A DNA stretch of 64,000 nt from Eubacterium limosum (lineage in GTDB: Bacteria > Bacillota > Clostridia > Eubacteriales > Eubacteriaceae), in assembly GCF_000807675.2 (NCBI RefSeq), contig NZ_CP019962.1, positions 2,046,001 to 2,110,000 on the forward strand, read 5' to 3'. Below, piece by piece: positions 23,707 to 33,562 of this stretch (positions are counted from its first letter, which is position 1; each line of letters begins with the position of its first letter). The notes beneath the pieces are model-generated. The model was not told the DNA's origin. It ran no database searches and saw nothing but the letters and a program-made list of their open reading frames with translations. Both the position numbers and the translations under genes were made by a program.

Positions 23707-24615
23707 ATGTCTTCTGTCGAATTGGCAAAAGATTCATTGAATGAGCAGCTCGAAGATAGTGAGGCGGAATTAGTCGAGAGGCTTGGCCTCGAAGGGTATT
23801 TATATGTAAAACATATTTTTCAGAAAAAAATACTCAAAACAGGAAGCTGGGGCGTCTTTTCGTCATTGTTAATGCAGGTCCAAATTAGAAAAAGTCCTTC
23901 AAAGCAAATGATGAAAAGCGCCTTTTTTATTGAATTATTTATTATAGCGACGGATTTTGTGGATGACTATATGGATGGTGACAATGAGGCTTTTAATGAT
24001 ATTCAGGATCGTCGGCGAATTACGATCCAATTATTAAACTATGCATTGGAGCAGCTGCTGGAATTACTGCCAGCGAATATAAAAAGGCATTTTATGAGCA
24101 ATCTTGAATCATCATTAACGCATCAGGTGCTGGAATCGAAATATCAGCTTTATTTTTCGACATCTGAAGCGTTTTATTTTCGGCACACCATTGAGCGCTC
24201 TGTCTATCTGATTTACGCTATGGTTATAGCAATTTTGAAAACAGCGCAAAAAGAAGTATTACAATTTTCATATTTCTGGGGGGCTTACGGTCAAATCGAA
24301 AATGATATTAATAATATCGAAAAAGGCAGTTTCAGCGATGTATTAGAACGAAAACCAACACTGCCGATAATAAAAGCTTTTGAGAGCATATCGTCAGACA
24401 ATGCCTTTTATGACGTTTATTTTTCGTACATTATTGGCTCTGATAAAAAAGAAACTCAGAATATCGCAAAATACATTCTCAACTCTGGCGCCATTGAATA
24501 TTCAAGAATGCTTTCAAATAAGTGTTATCTGAAAGCCTTAAAAATTCTTTCAGATCTATATCCAGGATCTGAGAGAATGATAAAAGAATTTGACGATTAT
24601 TTTGTAAAGAGGTGA
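23707..24615 (+). CDS. comQ: ComQ-like isoprenyl transferase
   Basis: A 302-residue all-helical protein of the polyprenyl synthase fold. The first aspartate-rich motif is DFVDDYMDGD (DDxxD near residue 85), and the second-motif region is YGQIENDINNIEKG (near 200), which keeps the Q-x-x-x-D pattern found in ComQ. ComQ prenylates the conserved Trp of ComX with geranyl or farnesyl diphosphate and is needed for its processing and export. It begins three bases after comX, with GGGAG as ribosome site inside the comX end. As a stand-alone prenyl synthase it would be unusually divergent. Confidence 0.85.
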   Translation: MSSVELAKDSLNEQLEDSEAELVERLGLEGYLYVKHIFQKKILKTGSWGVFSSLLMQVQIRKSPSKQMMKSAFFIELFIIATDFVDDYMDGDNEAFNDIQDRRRITIQLLNYALEQLLELLPANIKRHFMSNLESSLTHQVLESKYQLYFSTSEAFYFRHTIERSVYLIYAMVIAILKTAQKEVLQFSYFWGAYGQIENDINNIEKGSFSDVLERKPTLPIIKAFESISSDNAFYDVYFSYIIGSDKKETQNIAKYILNSGAIEYSRMLSNKCYLKALKILSDLYPGSERMIKEFDDYFVKR

Positions 24616-24619
24616 TACA

Positions 24620-26641
24620 ATGAGCAATATTAAAAAAGGTTCATTTCTATTGATTGTTTTATCAATATCTCTTTTTTGTCTTTTTCTTTTATCGGAAATG
24701 CAGCTTACCATTGCAGACTCTTTCAACAAAATATCTTTTGATTTATACTTTGTCTTTTTTTTGAATTTCCTGGCGGTTCATTGTGTTCTGAATACACATG
24801 AAAATATATCGGTATACCTTTTCGGTCTGTTACTTTTTTGGTTTGGCTGGATATTTGAATTTTCCTGGTTTAGTCCTCCGATATTTACCGAACTGCGATA
24901 TTTTCTGATGTTCTTCTTTTCATTACTATTAGTTGCGTTCTATATTAGTCTTTTTGAGGATATTCGGTCGAAGAATGTCATTAAATTAATGATCATACAA
25001 GGGATTCTTTCAATTGCTTGCCTGATATTTTACGGCAGGTTTGCAGATCACCTTAATGCGTTCCTGTTTTTTATCAATATTGTCGGCGCCATTGCATTGT
25101 GTATTTATTACTCATATACACACTTGTTGGATCAGACTTCAAAACGATTGGTCAGCTTGATCATTGCCGGATTATTGTGCTCTGTTTTGCCATATCTGCT
25201 GCTTACATTTGTGCCGACTTTTTTGCTGACATCCTTCAATCTACCAACTATTGGAAATTGGACTTTGTATTTTCTACTAATTCTGCCCATTGTATTTAGC
25301 GTGATCCTGAACAAGCGGAATCTCAGCATTGAACAAATTGGCATATTTCGATACCCTGTAAATCTTTTGATTTTGACGGTCGGTATTGCGAGCCTTAACT
25401 TATTAGCTGTTTTTATTTTAGAAATACCTGTTTTGTCAGTGATTATCATGAATTACTTTTTTGTCATTTTATATGTGATTTACTATGCTATTGCAGCTAA
25501 CAACGTTAAAATCCGACAAGAAAAACTAAAAAAAGTGTTGAATAATTTTCAGGAAGAGCGATTGGACATTTTCAGGCAGCTGTTTGCAGATGACCAGTTG
25601 GAAAAAATTGGGATTCTAATGCTGGATCTTGTGAAGAGCAGTATTCCCTTTACTGGCGGCGCAATTACGATTGCCAAAAACCGCAAAAACGAAGTATACA
25701 TTGTGCGCTCAGGTGATTTGGAAGATCTGACTTTAGGAAATATAGAGGGGAAAGCCGGATACGTTCATGAACTGAAGACATTCCCTTTCAAAAACGTCAA
25801 TTGTATTTCGTTACCGCTAAATTATTTAAATGATCGAATTGGAAGCATTACCTTATCAAGAGCCTCGTTTTCCTTCTTTACCTCAGAAGAGTTAGAAGTT
25901 TTAGAAAAATATACACAGATCTTGTCAGAAATGTTAGTGACAAGCCTGAGGATGGCTGAATACGAAAGGAATAGTGTTAAAACAGGATTCACGGCTGAAG
26001 AGCGGTTGATTTATCTTAAAACTGCCGACTTGGCTGAACAAGATAAAAAAAGATTGGCGACTTATTTGCATGATGAAATCTTGCAAAAGATTTTTGGTAT
26101 TAAAAATTTACTAAGTACGCTCCAAGGCCCGGATGAGACAAAAAGATTGATGATGGATACGTTAGAAGAAATAAATGTTTCGCTGCGCAAACGAATGACT
26201 GAGATGTATCCAGCCTTTCTGAATGTGACAACTTTGGAAGAAGCCATCATGAATTTAGTCGAAAAAAGCAATCAATTCTACCATAAAAACATTCAGATGG
26301 ATCTTTTGGTAGAACCCAATTTACAATTAGGCCAGAAACAAAGACATATGATCTTTCGAATGGTTAAGGAACTCGTTATCAATGTGTATAAACACGCTGG
26401 AGCAACGAGCATTGTTGTTGAAATATTAAAAGATAAAGAGATGATTGACATCACTGTTCAGGATAATGGGGTTGGTATCAACCAAACAACGTTTCAACTA
26501 ATTGATGTCCTTCAAAACCATTTAGGCCTGGCGTCCATCAAACAAGAGGTTTTTTTTCTGAATGGCTTCTTTGAGATTAAAAATTTAAAGAATCAGGGAT
26601 TAGGCATTGAAATATCAATTCCGTATATCAGTGAGGAGTAG
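24620..26641 (+). CDS. comP: ComP-like membrane sensor histidine kinase
   Basis: A 673-residue kinase. Residues 1-290 contain about eight to ten TM segments without a large external domain, as in ComP. A GAF-like linker follows (about 320-455), then a HisKA_3 dimerisation helix with LATYLHDEILQKIFGIKN (His near 482) and a HATPase_c domain with KELVINVYKHAG and DNGVGI. This is the NarL/ComP/DegS class, matching the LuxR-type regulator three bases downstream. It should detect the modified ComX peptide. The four genes have gaps of only 2-4 bp and no internal terminator. Confidence 0.88.
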   Translation: MSNIKKGSFLLIVLSISLFCLFLLSEMQLTIADSFNKISFDLYFVFFLNFLAVHCVLNTHENISVYLFGLLLFWFGWIFEFSWFSPPIFTELRYFLMFFFSLLLVAFYISLFEDIRSKNVIKLMIIQGILSIACLIFYGRFADHLNAFLFFINIVGAIALCIYYSYTHLLDQTSKRLVSLIIAGLLCSVLPYLLLTFVPTFLLTSFNLPTIGNWTLYFLLILPIVFSVILNKRNLSIEQIGIFRYPVNLLILTVGIASLNLLAVFILEIPVLSVIIMNYFFVILYVIYYAIAANNVKIRQEKLKKVLNNFQEERLDIFRQLFADDQLEKIGILMLDLVKSSIPFTGGAITIAKNRKNEVYIVRSGDLEDLTLGNIEGKAGYVHELKTFPFKNVNCISLPLNYLNDRIGSITLSRASFSFFTSEELEVLEKYTQILSEMLVTSLRMAEYERNSVKTGFTAEERLIYLKTADLAEQDKKRLATYLHDEILQKIFGIKNLLSTLQGPDETKRLMMDTLEEINVSLRKRMTEMYPAFLNVTTLEEAIMNLVEKSNQFYHKNIQMDLLVEPNLQLGQKQRHMIFRMVKELVINVYKHAGATSIVVEILKDKEMIDITVQDNGVGINQTTFQLIDVLQNHLGLASIKQEVFFLNGFFEIKNLKNQGLGIEISIPYISEE

Positions 26642-26643
26642 CT

Positions 26644-27246
26644 ATGAAATTAATTTTAGTCGATGATCACGAGCTTTTTTCAATGTCATTGAAGACTGTT
26701 TTAGAGCAATATGACAATATTGAAAAGGTCATAACATTAAAAGATTCAAGCAATTTACTTGGGATACTGGCATGTGAAAACATTACGTTGGTAATGCTGG
26801 ATATACATTTAAAAGATGAGAATGGCTTAGAGATTGGAAAAGATTTGAAAAAGAAATACCCTGAAATGCCCCTGATCTTTTTAACCGGCTTTGATTTAAT
26901 GGATTATAAGTATCAGGCATACGAAATAGGGGCAGAGGCTTTTATAGATAAAGGAATTCCACCGGAAGAACTTTATCAAACGATTAATGACGTTATCAAT
27001 AATCCATCCGTAATGCGTGACAAAATAAAACCGAAAAAACCCCCTTTTACAGAACGAGAAGTAGAACTGCTAAAGCTTTTAAGTAAAGGGAAGAAACATA
27101 ATGAAATTGCGGATAATCTTGGGATAAGCCGAAGGACTGTGGATGCTTTGCTCCAGCGAATTTACATCAAAATGGATGTAGACAATGCGACCGGCGCAGT
27201 GGTACAGGGCATTAACATGGGCTTAATTAAAATGGAAAAGCTGTAG
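26644..27246 (+). CDS. comA: ComA-like response regulator, NarL/LuxR family
   Basis: A 200-residue regulator. The receiver domain (1-120) has VDDHELF with the acidic pocket, the phosphoacceptor Asp in MLDIHLKDENG (near 57) and LTGFD with the conserved Thr. The LuxR HTH (138-200) reads FTEREVELLKLLSKGKKHNE and GISRRTVDALLQRI. It is cotranscribed with the kinase. By analogy with ComA it would bind a dyad as a dimer; the TTCAAC-N6-GTTGAA repeat in the comX promoter is the obvious candidate for positive autoregulation. Confidence 0.88.
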   Translation: MKLILVDDHELFSMSLKTVLEQYDNIEKVITLKDSSNLLGILACENITLVMLDIHLKDENGLEIGKDLKKKYPEMPLIFLTGFDLMDYKYQAYEIGAEAFIDKGIPPEELYQTINDVINNPSVMRDKIKPKKPPFTEREVELLKLLSKGKKHNEIADNLGISRRTVDALLQRIYIKMDVDNATGAVVQGINMGLIKMEKL

Positions 27247-27402
27247 AGCGAAAACTTGAGTATCTTTGAGAAGTGTGAAAGGGACTGGTCAAAATTACTG
27301 GCAGCAGAAAAGGTTATAGAAAGCTTCATGTAAATCAGCGAGGTAAAGTTGTGTGTTTTCAAATGATTTTGTGATGAAAAAACATCGTTTTTTATAAACA
27401 AA

Positions 27403-27440
27403 AAAGCCAGAATGTTCTTAAACATTCTGGCTTTAAATCA
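27403..27440. terminator. Bidirectional terminator between comA and the NEAT protein gene
   Basis: A perfect 14-bp stem, AAAGCCAGAATGTT with AACATTCTGGCTTT, loop CTTA, with A/T tracts on both sides. Confidence 0.9.
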
Positions 27441-27469
27441 TTTTAAAACGTGGATTTTACCATTTAAGA

Positions 27470-30400
27470 CTACTTATTGGAAGATTTTTTGCGTTTAAAT
27501 ATGAATCCACCGGTTAAGGCGCCCGCTGCGGCAAGGAAGGCTGCGGCGACACCGAGATTGGTTTCATTGTTTTCAATGCCAGTTTTGGTATTAGCACCTT
27601 TTTGGGACGAATTTGATCCAGATGCGGCATTTCCATTTAATGTGTTGTTGCCGAGATTATTATTTGTTCCAGAATTATTGTTTGATCCAGCGTTTCCGCC
27701 CGGTGTGGTGTTGGGCTTGTTATTATCTTCGCCACCATTTGGTGTCTGATCTTTTTCGACCAGAGCCTTAATGGCGTTATCCAGGTTTGTTACCTGAGTA
27801 TCAACATCGCTTTGTGTCGCATCGGTTTTGTCGATGATGGCCTGGGCGGCATCAATGGCAGTTTGTAAGGCTTTTAAGCTGTCTTCTGTGTATTTATCCG
27901 TCTGTGCTGCCAATTCTTTTGCTTCGGTCAGTTTGGTGTTTAATGCGGTCTTGTCGACACTTACTGGCGCTTGAATTTCTTCCAGTGCGTCGATAGCTGC
28001 CTGGAGGGCTTCTATCTGAGCGTTAATGTCATCTTGAGAGGCAGATGGATTGTTGGCAACTGCGTTTGCTAAATCAAGAGCATTTTGAAGAGCTTTGAGG
28101 CTTTCAGCTGTGTATTTGTCTGTCTGAGTAAGCAATGTCTCTGCTTCTGTAATTTTGTTCTGTAAGTCTGTTTTTTCAGATTTAACCTCGATATTTTCAT
28201 AATCCAGGGTTAACCGAGCGACCTGGTCACCGGAAGAGAGGGTTCCCATTGCCGGTACATAAACATGAACCCAGGTTTCAGTTTGATTTGGAACGACCTG
28301 AAGTTCTAAAATTTTTGGATAAGGCTTGCCGGCAGCGTTCGGGTCGGCAGCACCCTCAGGTTTATTAAAATCATCGACGACATCATAGTATTCGATATAA
28401 TTTGTTTCCAGGAATTTTGAATTTTTCCAGTCGAGGATATTTGTCGATGTCATGACTGTATTTTCTGGATCTGCAACTTCCATACTTAACAGATATCCAT
28501 TAAGATTTGCAATTGGAAGCGGAACCATTTCTAATTGTAGGGTGCCCTTACCATCTTTAATGGACAAGGTACCGCTGTTATCCTTGATGGCTTTGTTGCC
28601 CATGGAATCCTGTCCGGGAGTGGTGGCGTGCATTAAGGTTACCGGCAGGGTATATACGCCGTCTCTTAAGACCGTGCCATCGTCAACCAGAGAGGCGATG
28701 GCAACATCCAAGGCGTTAACCTGTGTGTCAACATCAGCCTGGGAGGCTTTATCATTGTTTAACACTTCTTCAGCTTTCTGGATTGCAGCTTGTAACGCCT
28801 GATAGCTTTCATCTGTGTAACCTTCTGCTGTGATCGCTTTAGCTTCATTGAGCTTTTCGGTTAGAGCTGTTTTATCTGTTTTTTCCTGTTCGTCTTCCTT
28901 AACCAATGCCTTTACAGCATTATCCAAGGCAAGCACCTGTGCATCGACATCGGCCTGAGTAGCGTCTTTATTGTCGGCAACAGCCTGTGCGGCTGTGATT
29001 GCATCCTGTAGAGACTTGAAGGATGCTTCGGTATATCCGTCGGCTGTGATCGCTTTAGCTTCATTTAATTTATCATTTAATGCAGTTTTATCGACCTGAA
29101 CTTCATCACTGCCATCAGCTTTTTTGAGATTATCATAGGCGGATTGTAATTTTTCAGTAGCAGCTTTGATTTCTTGGTTGCTCACTTTGTCAGATACGAC
29201 AATTTTGTAGGTTTCATCGTACACACTGCTCAGATTATTGATAGAATCTTCGGTGTATTCAGCGCGGCTAATTGGATTGTTTAAAATAAGGCCTGCTTCG
29301 TCAGCAAGATTTTTGAACAGATCCGTGTAGGTAACCAGATGGTCATCAGCGTCATAGATCGAATTCAGTGCGGCGTCAATTTCATACTGAGAGTTAGATT
29401 TTTTATAAGTTTTATTGGCTGCGTCGTAGGCATCGACCATTGCTCTGGCAGATTCTTCGGTGTAACCGGATTTGAGCAGGCCATTATAGTCATTTCTCCC
29501 GATTTCTTCGCAGCGGTCCAGCAAGGTTCTTAAATCGGTTTTATCGACCTGAATATCGCTGGTCTTTGTAGCATGTTCATAATCTACGTCGAGATAAGCG
29601 GTGTTTTGGTAGTAGGTGCCGTCGGTAGATTTTCCGTTTTCATCGATCATATGATATCTAAAAGTGGTATCCTTCGCTTCAGGCTGGGAAGGAAGTTGAA
29701 GAACAACTTCCAGAGGAACTTCCTTGGTTTCACCGTTTGCTAAAGTGACCTCTTTCATGTTTGAGCCTTCAACCCAGTAACTGTCATTATCACCGATATG
29801 CTGACCATTTCCGTTGGAGATGACCAAATATGGGAATGTATCTTTATCTTTAACCGAAAGAGTTAACGTTGCTTTTCCATTGTAGATTTTTACTTTCATC
29901 TTTTGAGAAAAATCAATTTGATCATTTAAAGCGGTGCTCTCTACAAGGTTATTGTTTTCATCCATTTGTTTTGGTGTGACCGTTACTTCATAGATCCCAT
30001 CTTCAACGACTTTTCGTTTAGGATAAAGCTCGTCTTTCCAGGTGGCGGATTCGTTTAGTACACGGCGGCACTGAATTGCATCGCCAGTTTCTGCCGTCTC
30101 ACGCCCATTGGCAACGAGACGGGAAAATGCATTCCAGGCGCCAGTCAGATAATTATCTTTTTCTGATTCCAATGCTTCACATTCTTCGACCACTTTCATC
30201 AGTTGTTCAGAGTAAGAGGCAACGCCATCCTTGGTTATCAGCCCATTGAGCGCTTCATTCCATTCATTCTCAATATCAACGACATCTGCATCTGTACAGT
30301 CCGCGCTGTTCATAAAGTCGAAGTAACCATAGCAATCTGTTAATGCGGCCCAGCTTTCATCGGTAAAATCGCCTTGCGTTTCTTCCTGATAACCTTTCAT

Positions 30401-31342
30401 TTTATTGATCACTTTGTTTTTGCGCAGATGGTATGAGCGTTGATTATAATCGCTGCTCAGACCTTTATTGATATATTCGATGTTAGAATTATCTGGATTA
30501 ATGCCATAATTAATATAGTTTTTTGCATCCATCAGGTCTTGCTGGAAAGTGTCTGCATAGGAGTCGCTGTAATGCTCCCAGTTAATATTGTTTTCAAACT
30601 GTTCAATATACCATTCAGTCATTTCTGTCCCGGAGAAATCTCCGACGCTGCCATTAAGCACTTTGACATTACTGTAGTCAAAGCCAACCAGCGCTGTGAC
30701 AACGGTCCCCATCATGTCAACATAAGGGCTGATGCCAACCAGTGGATCGCCGGAGGGAAGCTTGAAAGAAACCTGTTCGTAGTTTGCCCCCCTTTTGCGT
30801 TCCACTTCAACTTGCTGCGGAAGATTTTCATAGCCTGGTTTACGGGCAGCCCAGTCATACATATCTTGTGTTGTGTTAAAATAGGTCATTCGCTGCAGAT
30901 GACCATACTGCCCAGCATAATCCATTCCATGGAACTGGAGCTTAACGGTTGCCTCTCCATTCTTGTCAACAACAATATAAGCGGTGTGTGTGAGTGCGGG
31001 GTTTCCCATTGAGTAAGTATTATCTTGATCCGAATTATACAGATAGACCGGTACTTCCAGAATGGTGTTATAGTAATCCGTACGGTACTGACTAAAATCA
31101 ATAGCCTGTGTTGGACGTTTGGCTTCCTCTGGTATATTTTCATAATCCGGATTATAACAACCAGACGGGCTGCCATCATCATGCTCGGCCGCAGCCGAGG
31201 TTTCGGCATTAACGGTCTGAATAAAATTTGTGATCGACTCTTGTGCCGCCACGGTTGTCAATGGAACGACCGCTGTCGGTGCAAGCATTGACACTGTTAG
31301 AACGGTAGTCATACCATGCTGTAGTAGTTTTTTGAATTTCAC
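27470..31342 (-). CDS. Wall-anchored heme-binding NEAT/FIVAR protein
   Basis: A 1290-residue surface protein. The signal peptide is residues 1-34. NEAT-type beta domains lie at about 90-235 (with TYSMGNPAL) and 893-1055 (YTLPVTLMHATTPGQDSMGN), and a third, more divergent one at 448-594. Between and after them are helical FIVAR modules (about 250-440, 596-885, 1058-1190), each opening with a VDKTALN-type motif. A Gly/Asn-rich linker leads to a sorting signal NTKTG, TM and KRKK. NEAT proteins capture heme from host proteins. The gene is divergent from the DtxR-like regulators, and its promoter has an iron-box-like site. The classical YxxxY heme motif is not seen. Confidence 0.85.
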   Translation of the reverse strand: MKFKKLLQHGMTTVLTVSMLAPTAVVPLTTVAAQESITNFIQTVNAETSAAAEHDDGSPSGCYNPDYENIPEEAKRPTQAIDFSQYRTDYYNTILEVPVYLYNSDQDNTYSMGNPALTHTAYIVVDKNGEATVKLQFHGMDYAGQYGHLQRMTYFNTTQDMYDWAARKPGYENLPQQVEVERKRGANYEQVSFKLPSGDPLVGISPYVDMMGTVVTALVGFDYSNVKVLNGSVGDFSGTEMTEWYIEQFENNINWEHYSDSYADTFQQDLMDAKNYINYGINPDNSNIEYINKGLSSDYNQRSYHLRKNKVINKMKGYQEETQGDFTDESWAALTDCYGYFDFMNSADCTDADVVDIENEWNEALNGLITKDGVASYSEQLMKVVEECEALESEKDNYLTGAWNAFSRLVANGRETAETGDAIQCRRVLNESATWKDELYPKRKVVEDGIYEVTVTPKQMDENNNLVESTALNDQIDFSQKMKVKIYNGKATLTLSVKDKDTFPYLVISNGNGQHIGDNDSYWVEGSNMKEVTLANGETKEVPLEVVLQLPSQPEAKDTTFRYHMIDENGKSTDGTYYQNTAYLDVDYEHATKTSDIQVDKTDLRTLLDRCEEIGRNDYNGLLKSGYTEESARAMVDAYDAANKTYKKSNSQYEIDAALNSIYDADDHLVTYTDLFKNLADEAGLILNNPISRAEYTEDSINNLSSVYDETYKIVVSDKVSNQEIKAATEKLQSAYDNLKKADGSDEVQVDKTALNDKLNEAKAITADGYTEASFKSLQDAITAAQAVADNKDATQADVDAQVLALDNAVKALVKEDEQEKTDKTALTEKLNEAKAITAEGYTDESYQALQAAIQKAEEVLNNDKASQADVDTQVNALDVAIASLVDDGTVLRDGVYTLPVTLMHATTPGQDSMGNKAIKDNSGTLSIKDGKGTLQLEMVPLPIANLNGYLLSMEVADPENTVMTSTNILDWKNSKFLETNYIEYYDVVDDFNKPEGAADPNAAGKPYPKILELQVVPNQTETWVHVYVPAMGTLSSGDQVARLTLDYENIEVKSEKTDLQNKITEAETLLTQTDKYTAESLKALQNALDLANAVANNPSASQDDINAQIEALQAAIDALEEIQAPVSVDKTALNTKLTEAKELAAQTDKYTEDSLKALQTAIDAAQAIIDKTDATQSDVDTQVTNLDNAIKALVEKDQTPNGGEDNNKPNTTPGGNAGSNNNSGTNNNLGNNTLNGNAASGSNSSQKGANTKTGIENNETNLGVAAAFLAAAGALTGGFIFKRKKSSNK

Positions 31343-31804
31343 TTCACATTTCTCCTTACTTTTTTAATACATTTGGGCCATAGGAATTAGGTGTGCCTAA
31401 CTAATATCCTCTATAGTTATAAAATATCTTTCGCGAATTGTCAACAACTGATTTTTTAACGCAAAAAGCGTTTCGTGCTTTATAAGCACGTGTTTTTAAT
31501 GGTGAAAAGATCCGTATTATACCATTTTTTTCGTGCCCGCCAAGCAAGGATTTTTATTTTTGAAATTTTAATTTGCTTGTTCTTTTTTTAGTACATTGCT
31601 TAAAAAAAGAAAACAGGTTATTTGAAGTGGATCATCATACGTTGCAAGAAAATTGTATTAAAAATATTTTAAAAGCAACATGTTAAAAAACAAGGCTTTT
31701 TTTATCAATCATTTTAAGATAAGGGATTGTAAAAAAATCAGAAAGTGGTATCATTGAGTTAGTTGAGCATAACTATGTTAAAAATATATCTTTGGAGAGT
31801 ATGA
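31343..31804. promoter_or_regulatory. Divergent regulatory region of the heme locus
   Basis: Minus-strand promoter for the NEAT gene: TTGACA (31439-31444), 17 bp, TATAAC (31416-31421), followed by the DtxR-box-like TTAGGTGTGCCTAACTAA at 31387-31404. Upstream, 31468-31480 on the minus strand is AAGCACGAAACGC, part of a hairpin-forming palindrome CGTGCTTtatAAGCACG. Plus-strand promoter for the regulators: TTGTAA (31727-31732), 16 bp, TATCAT (31749-31754), with a second box-like site TTAGTTGAGCATAACTA at 31759-31775. Confidence 0.7.
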
Positions 31805-32677
31805 ATGCAAGCAAGTGGCTATTATGACAATTTTGAGCAATGGCAGACAGTTTGTGATGGTTTGTCAAAAAGATGTTTTATAAAAGAAAAAGAATCTGAG
31901 GAAGATTTTCTCGAAGCGGTATGTATCCTGCAGCGAAAGCAAAAGATAACATCATTGACGCAGATATGCGATCAACTGAAAATAGAAAAAACAAACGCGA
32001 AACGATGGAGTGAAAAACTGGAAAGCGAGGGATATTTATATACTGAGGAATCTGGCAGCATTGTACTTACACCCTTTAGACGGATTAAAGGGGAACTGTG
32101 TTTAAAAAAACATCGCTATTTGACAGAATTTTTAAAATATGCCTGTGGTGTTGATGAGAAAAGCGCTGAAAAAAACGCCTGCAGTCTGGAGCATGTTATC
32201 ACGGAAGATGTCTTTATGGGAATCTGTGCTTTTATGCAGCGTGGCGATACCTATGACCGAGTGATGCATGGCAATGATCTCAGTTTTTTATATGCAAACG
32301 GAACATATCAGTTTTTTATGTCCATTTATGATCAGAACAAACGTTATCCAAGGTTGCTGACACCAGAGTTTTATTGGTTCGAGCATGATGTGTTGGCAGA
32401 AATAGATGAGAAAAGCACCCTGTTTTTAAAACCTTCTCCATTAATGCCGGTATCGGCTGAAGCGGGAAGATTTCTTTACGAACAGGATGGAACCTGGAAA
32501 GAGGCTTCTCTGGGCGTAAAGGGCTATGCGATTCCAAGTGATGTTTTTGCTTACCGTATTTGCCGGAAAGCGCCGGTAACGGAGGCTGAGCTTAAGATTG
32601 CAATCACAGATCAGAAAAACTGGTGCGAAAAAACGTTGGATATTCGTGAATTGATTGTTCATTTGTGGCAGATATAG
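31805..32677 (+). CDS. DtxR-family-like metal-dependent regulator with an extended C-terminus
   Basis: A 290-residue protein. Residues 30-155 match the DtxR/MntR pattern: a winged helix (EDFLEAVCILQRKQKITSLT to LTPFRRIKG) and a dimerisation helix set with LTEFLKYACGVDEKSAEKNA and SLEHVI, whose Cys, Glu and His correspond to the metal-site residues of the family. The C-terminal 130 residues are not an SH3-like domain I recognise. The gene sits between two heme-protein genes and is preceded by an iron-box-like site. It probably senses iron (or manganese) and represses the locus and itself. Confidence 0.75.
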   Translation: MQASGYYDNFEQWQTVCDGLSKRCFIKEKESEEDFLEAVCILQRKQKITSLTQICDQLKIEKTNAKRWSEKLESEGYLYTEESGSIVLTPFRRIKGELCLKKHRYLTEFLKYACGVDEKSAEKNACSLEHVITEDVFMGICAFMQRGDTYDRVMHGNDLSFLYANGTYQFFMSIYDQNKRYPRLLTPEFYWFEHDVLAEIDEKSTLFLKPSPLMPVSAEAGRFLYEQDGTWKEASLGVKGYAIPSDVFAYRICRKAPVTEAELKIAITDQKNWCEKTLDIRELIVHLWQI

Positions 32678-32687
32678 GGGCAGTAGC

Positions 32688-33512
32688 ATGAAAAATCCGA
32701 CGGTTTTACAAATTCGTTATCTGGAAGAACTTAAGCATCTGCAGGACAGTGGCGAAAAATGTTCGGTGGTGAAAATTGCCCAGAAAAATAATGTCACACA
32801 TGGACCTGTTAGCCGCTTTTTAAAAGAATGTATGCAAAATGGGTATTTGACAGAGGAGTACCGTTTGACTGAAAAGGGTGAAACATGGCTGACAAATTAC
32901 ATCAATATACGAGAAGATCTCAGAGATTATTTAATACGCGTTGGAATAGAAGAAAGCGAAATTGAAGATAATATACGTGATATGATCGAGAACATGTCAC
33001 TTTCAACACTTAATACAATTTTACTTCAGGAAAAAATACAACAGAAACAAAACTATTTATTGTATCATCAAAAGGGAGGCGTAAAGGTTTCTGCCCAGAA
33101 TGTCAAAGAATTTATCCCAATTGGAAAATATCCGGTTAACTTCTTGTTTTTGAAAGCCAGCAGCCGAGGAAAAAGTCGTTCAATGGCCGATCGGGGATTT
33201 GAGAAGCCTGCGCTTTTACGCCGTAACCGCCGGGGGATATGGCTGGAATTAACGACGCGGGAAATGAAAGAGACTTCAAGACAGACTGGGAAAGTGCTTT
33301 CAGGGCACTTGAAAAGTATGAAGTACGAATCGGAAAGCACGCTTAAGGAGTTATCCATAAAGAATGGGAAGGTCAAAATTCCTTTTGAAGCATTTCGCTT
33401 TATATGTCTGCAAACGGGACAGTTTATCGGCGTTTTGTACGCGGCATTATCCTGTAGTGTTGGGGAAAGGCATATGCCTGAAAGCACTGCGCAGATGATT
33501 TTTTGGATATAA
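32688..33512 (+). CDS. Second DtxR-like winged-helix regulator
   Basis: A 274-residue protein starting MKNPTVLQIRYLEEL at ATG 32688, with AGGGG upstream. The N-terminal winged helix (VVKIAQKNNVTHGPVSRFLK, LTEKGETWLTNYINIRED) and following helices are laid out as in DtxR. However, the metal-site motif is degraded: the Ala-Cys-x-x-Glu-His segment seen in the upstream gene is replaced by ESEIEDNIRDMIENMS. The C-terminal half is basic with no recognised domain. It is 10 bp after its partner and cotranscribed. It may be a heteromeric partner or may respond to another signal; that is inference. Confidence 0.65.
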   Translation: MKNPTVLQIRYLEELKHLQDSGEKCSVVKIAQKNNVTHGPVSRFLKECMQNGYLTEEYRLTEKGETWLTNYINIREDLRDYLIRVGIEESEIEDNIRDMIENMSLSTLNTILLQEKIQQKQNYLLYHQKGGVKVSAQNVKEFIPIGKYPVNFLFLKASSRGKSRSMADRGFEKPALLRRNRRGIWLELTTREMKETSRQTGKVLSGHLKSMKYESESTLKELSIKNGKVKIPFEAFRFICLQTGQFIGVLYAALSCSVGERHMPESTAQMIFWI

Positions 33513-33520
33513 TCATAAGG

Positions 33521-33562
33521 CTTTCTAAAAAGAGTGAATACTCTTTTTAGAAAGTTTTTTTG
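33521..33562 (+). terminator. Terminator of the regulator operon
   Basis: A 15-bp perfect stem, CTTTCTAAAAAGAGT with ACTCTTTTTAGAAAG, then eight T. Confidence 0.92.

Noticed and set aside
30440-31012. Antisense frame of 190 codons inside the left NEAT gene
   Set aside because: It is the complement of a well-supported, repeat-rich gene and has no ribosome site or recognisable domain.
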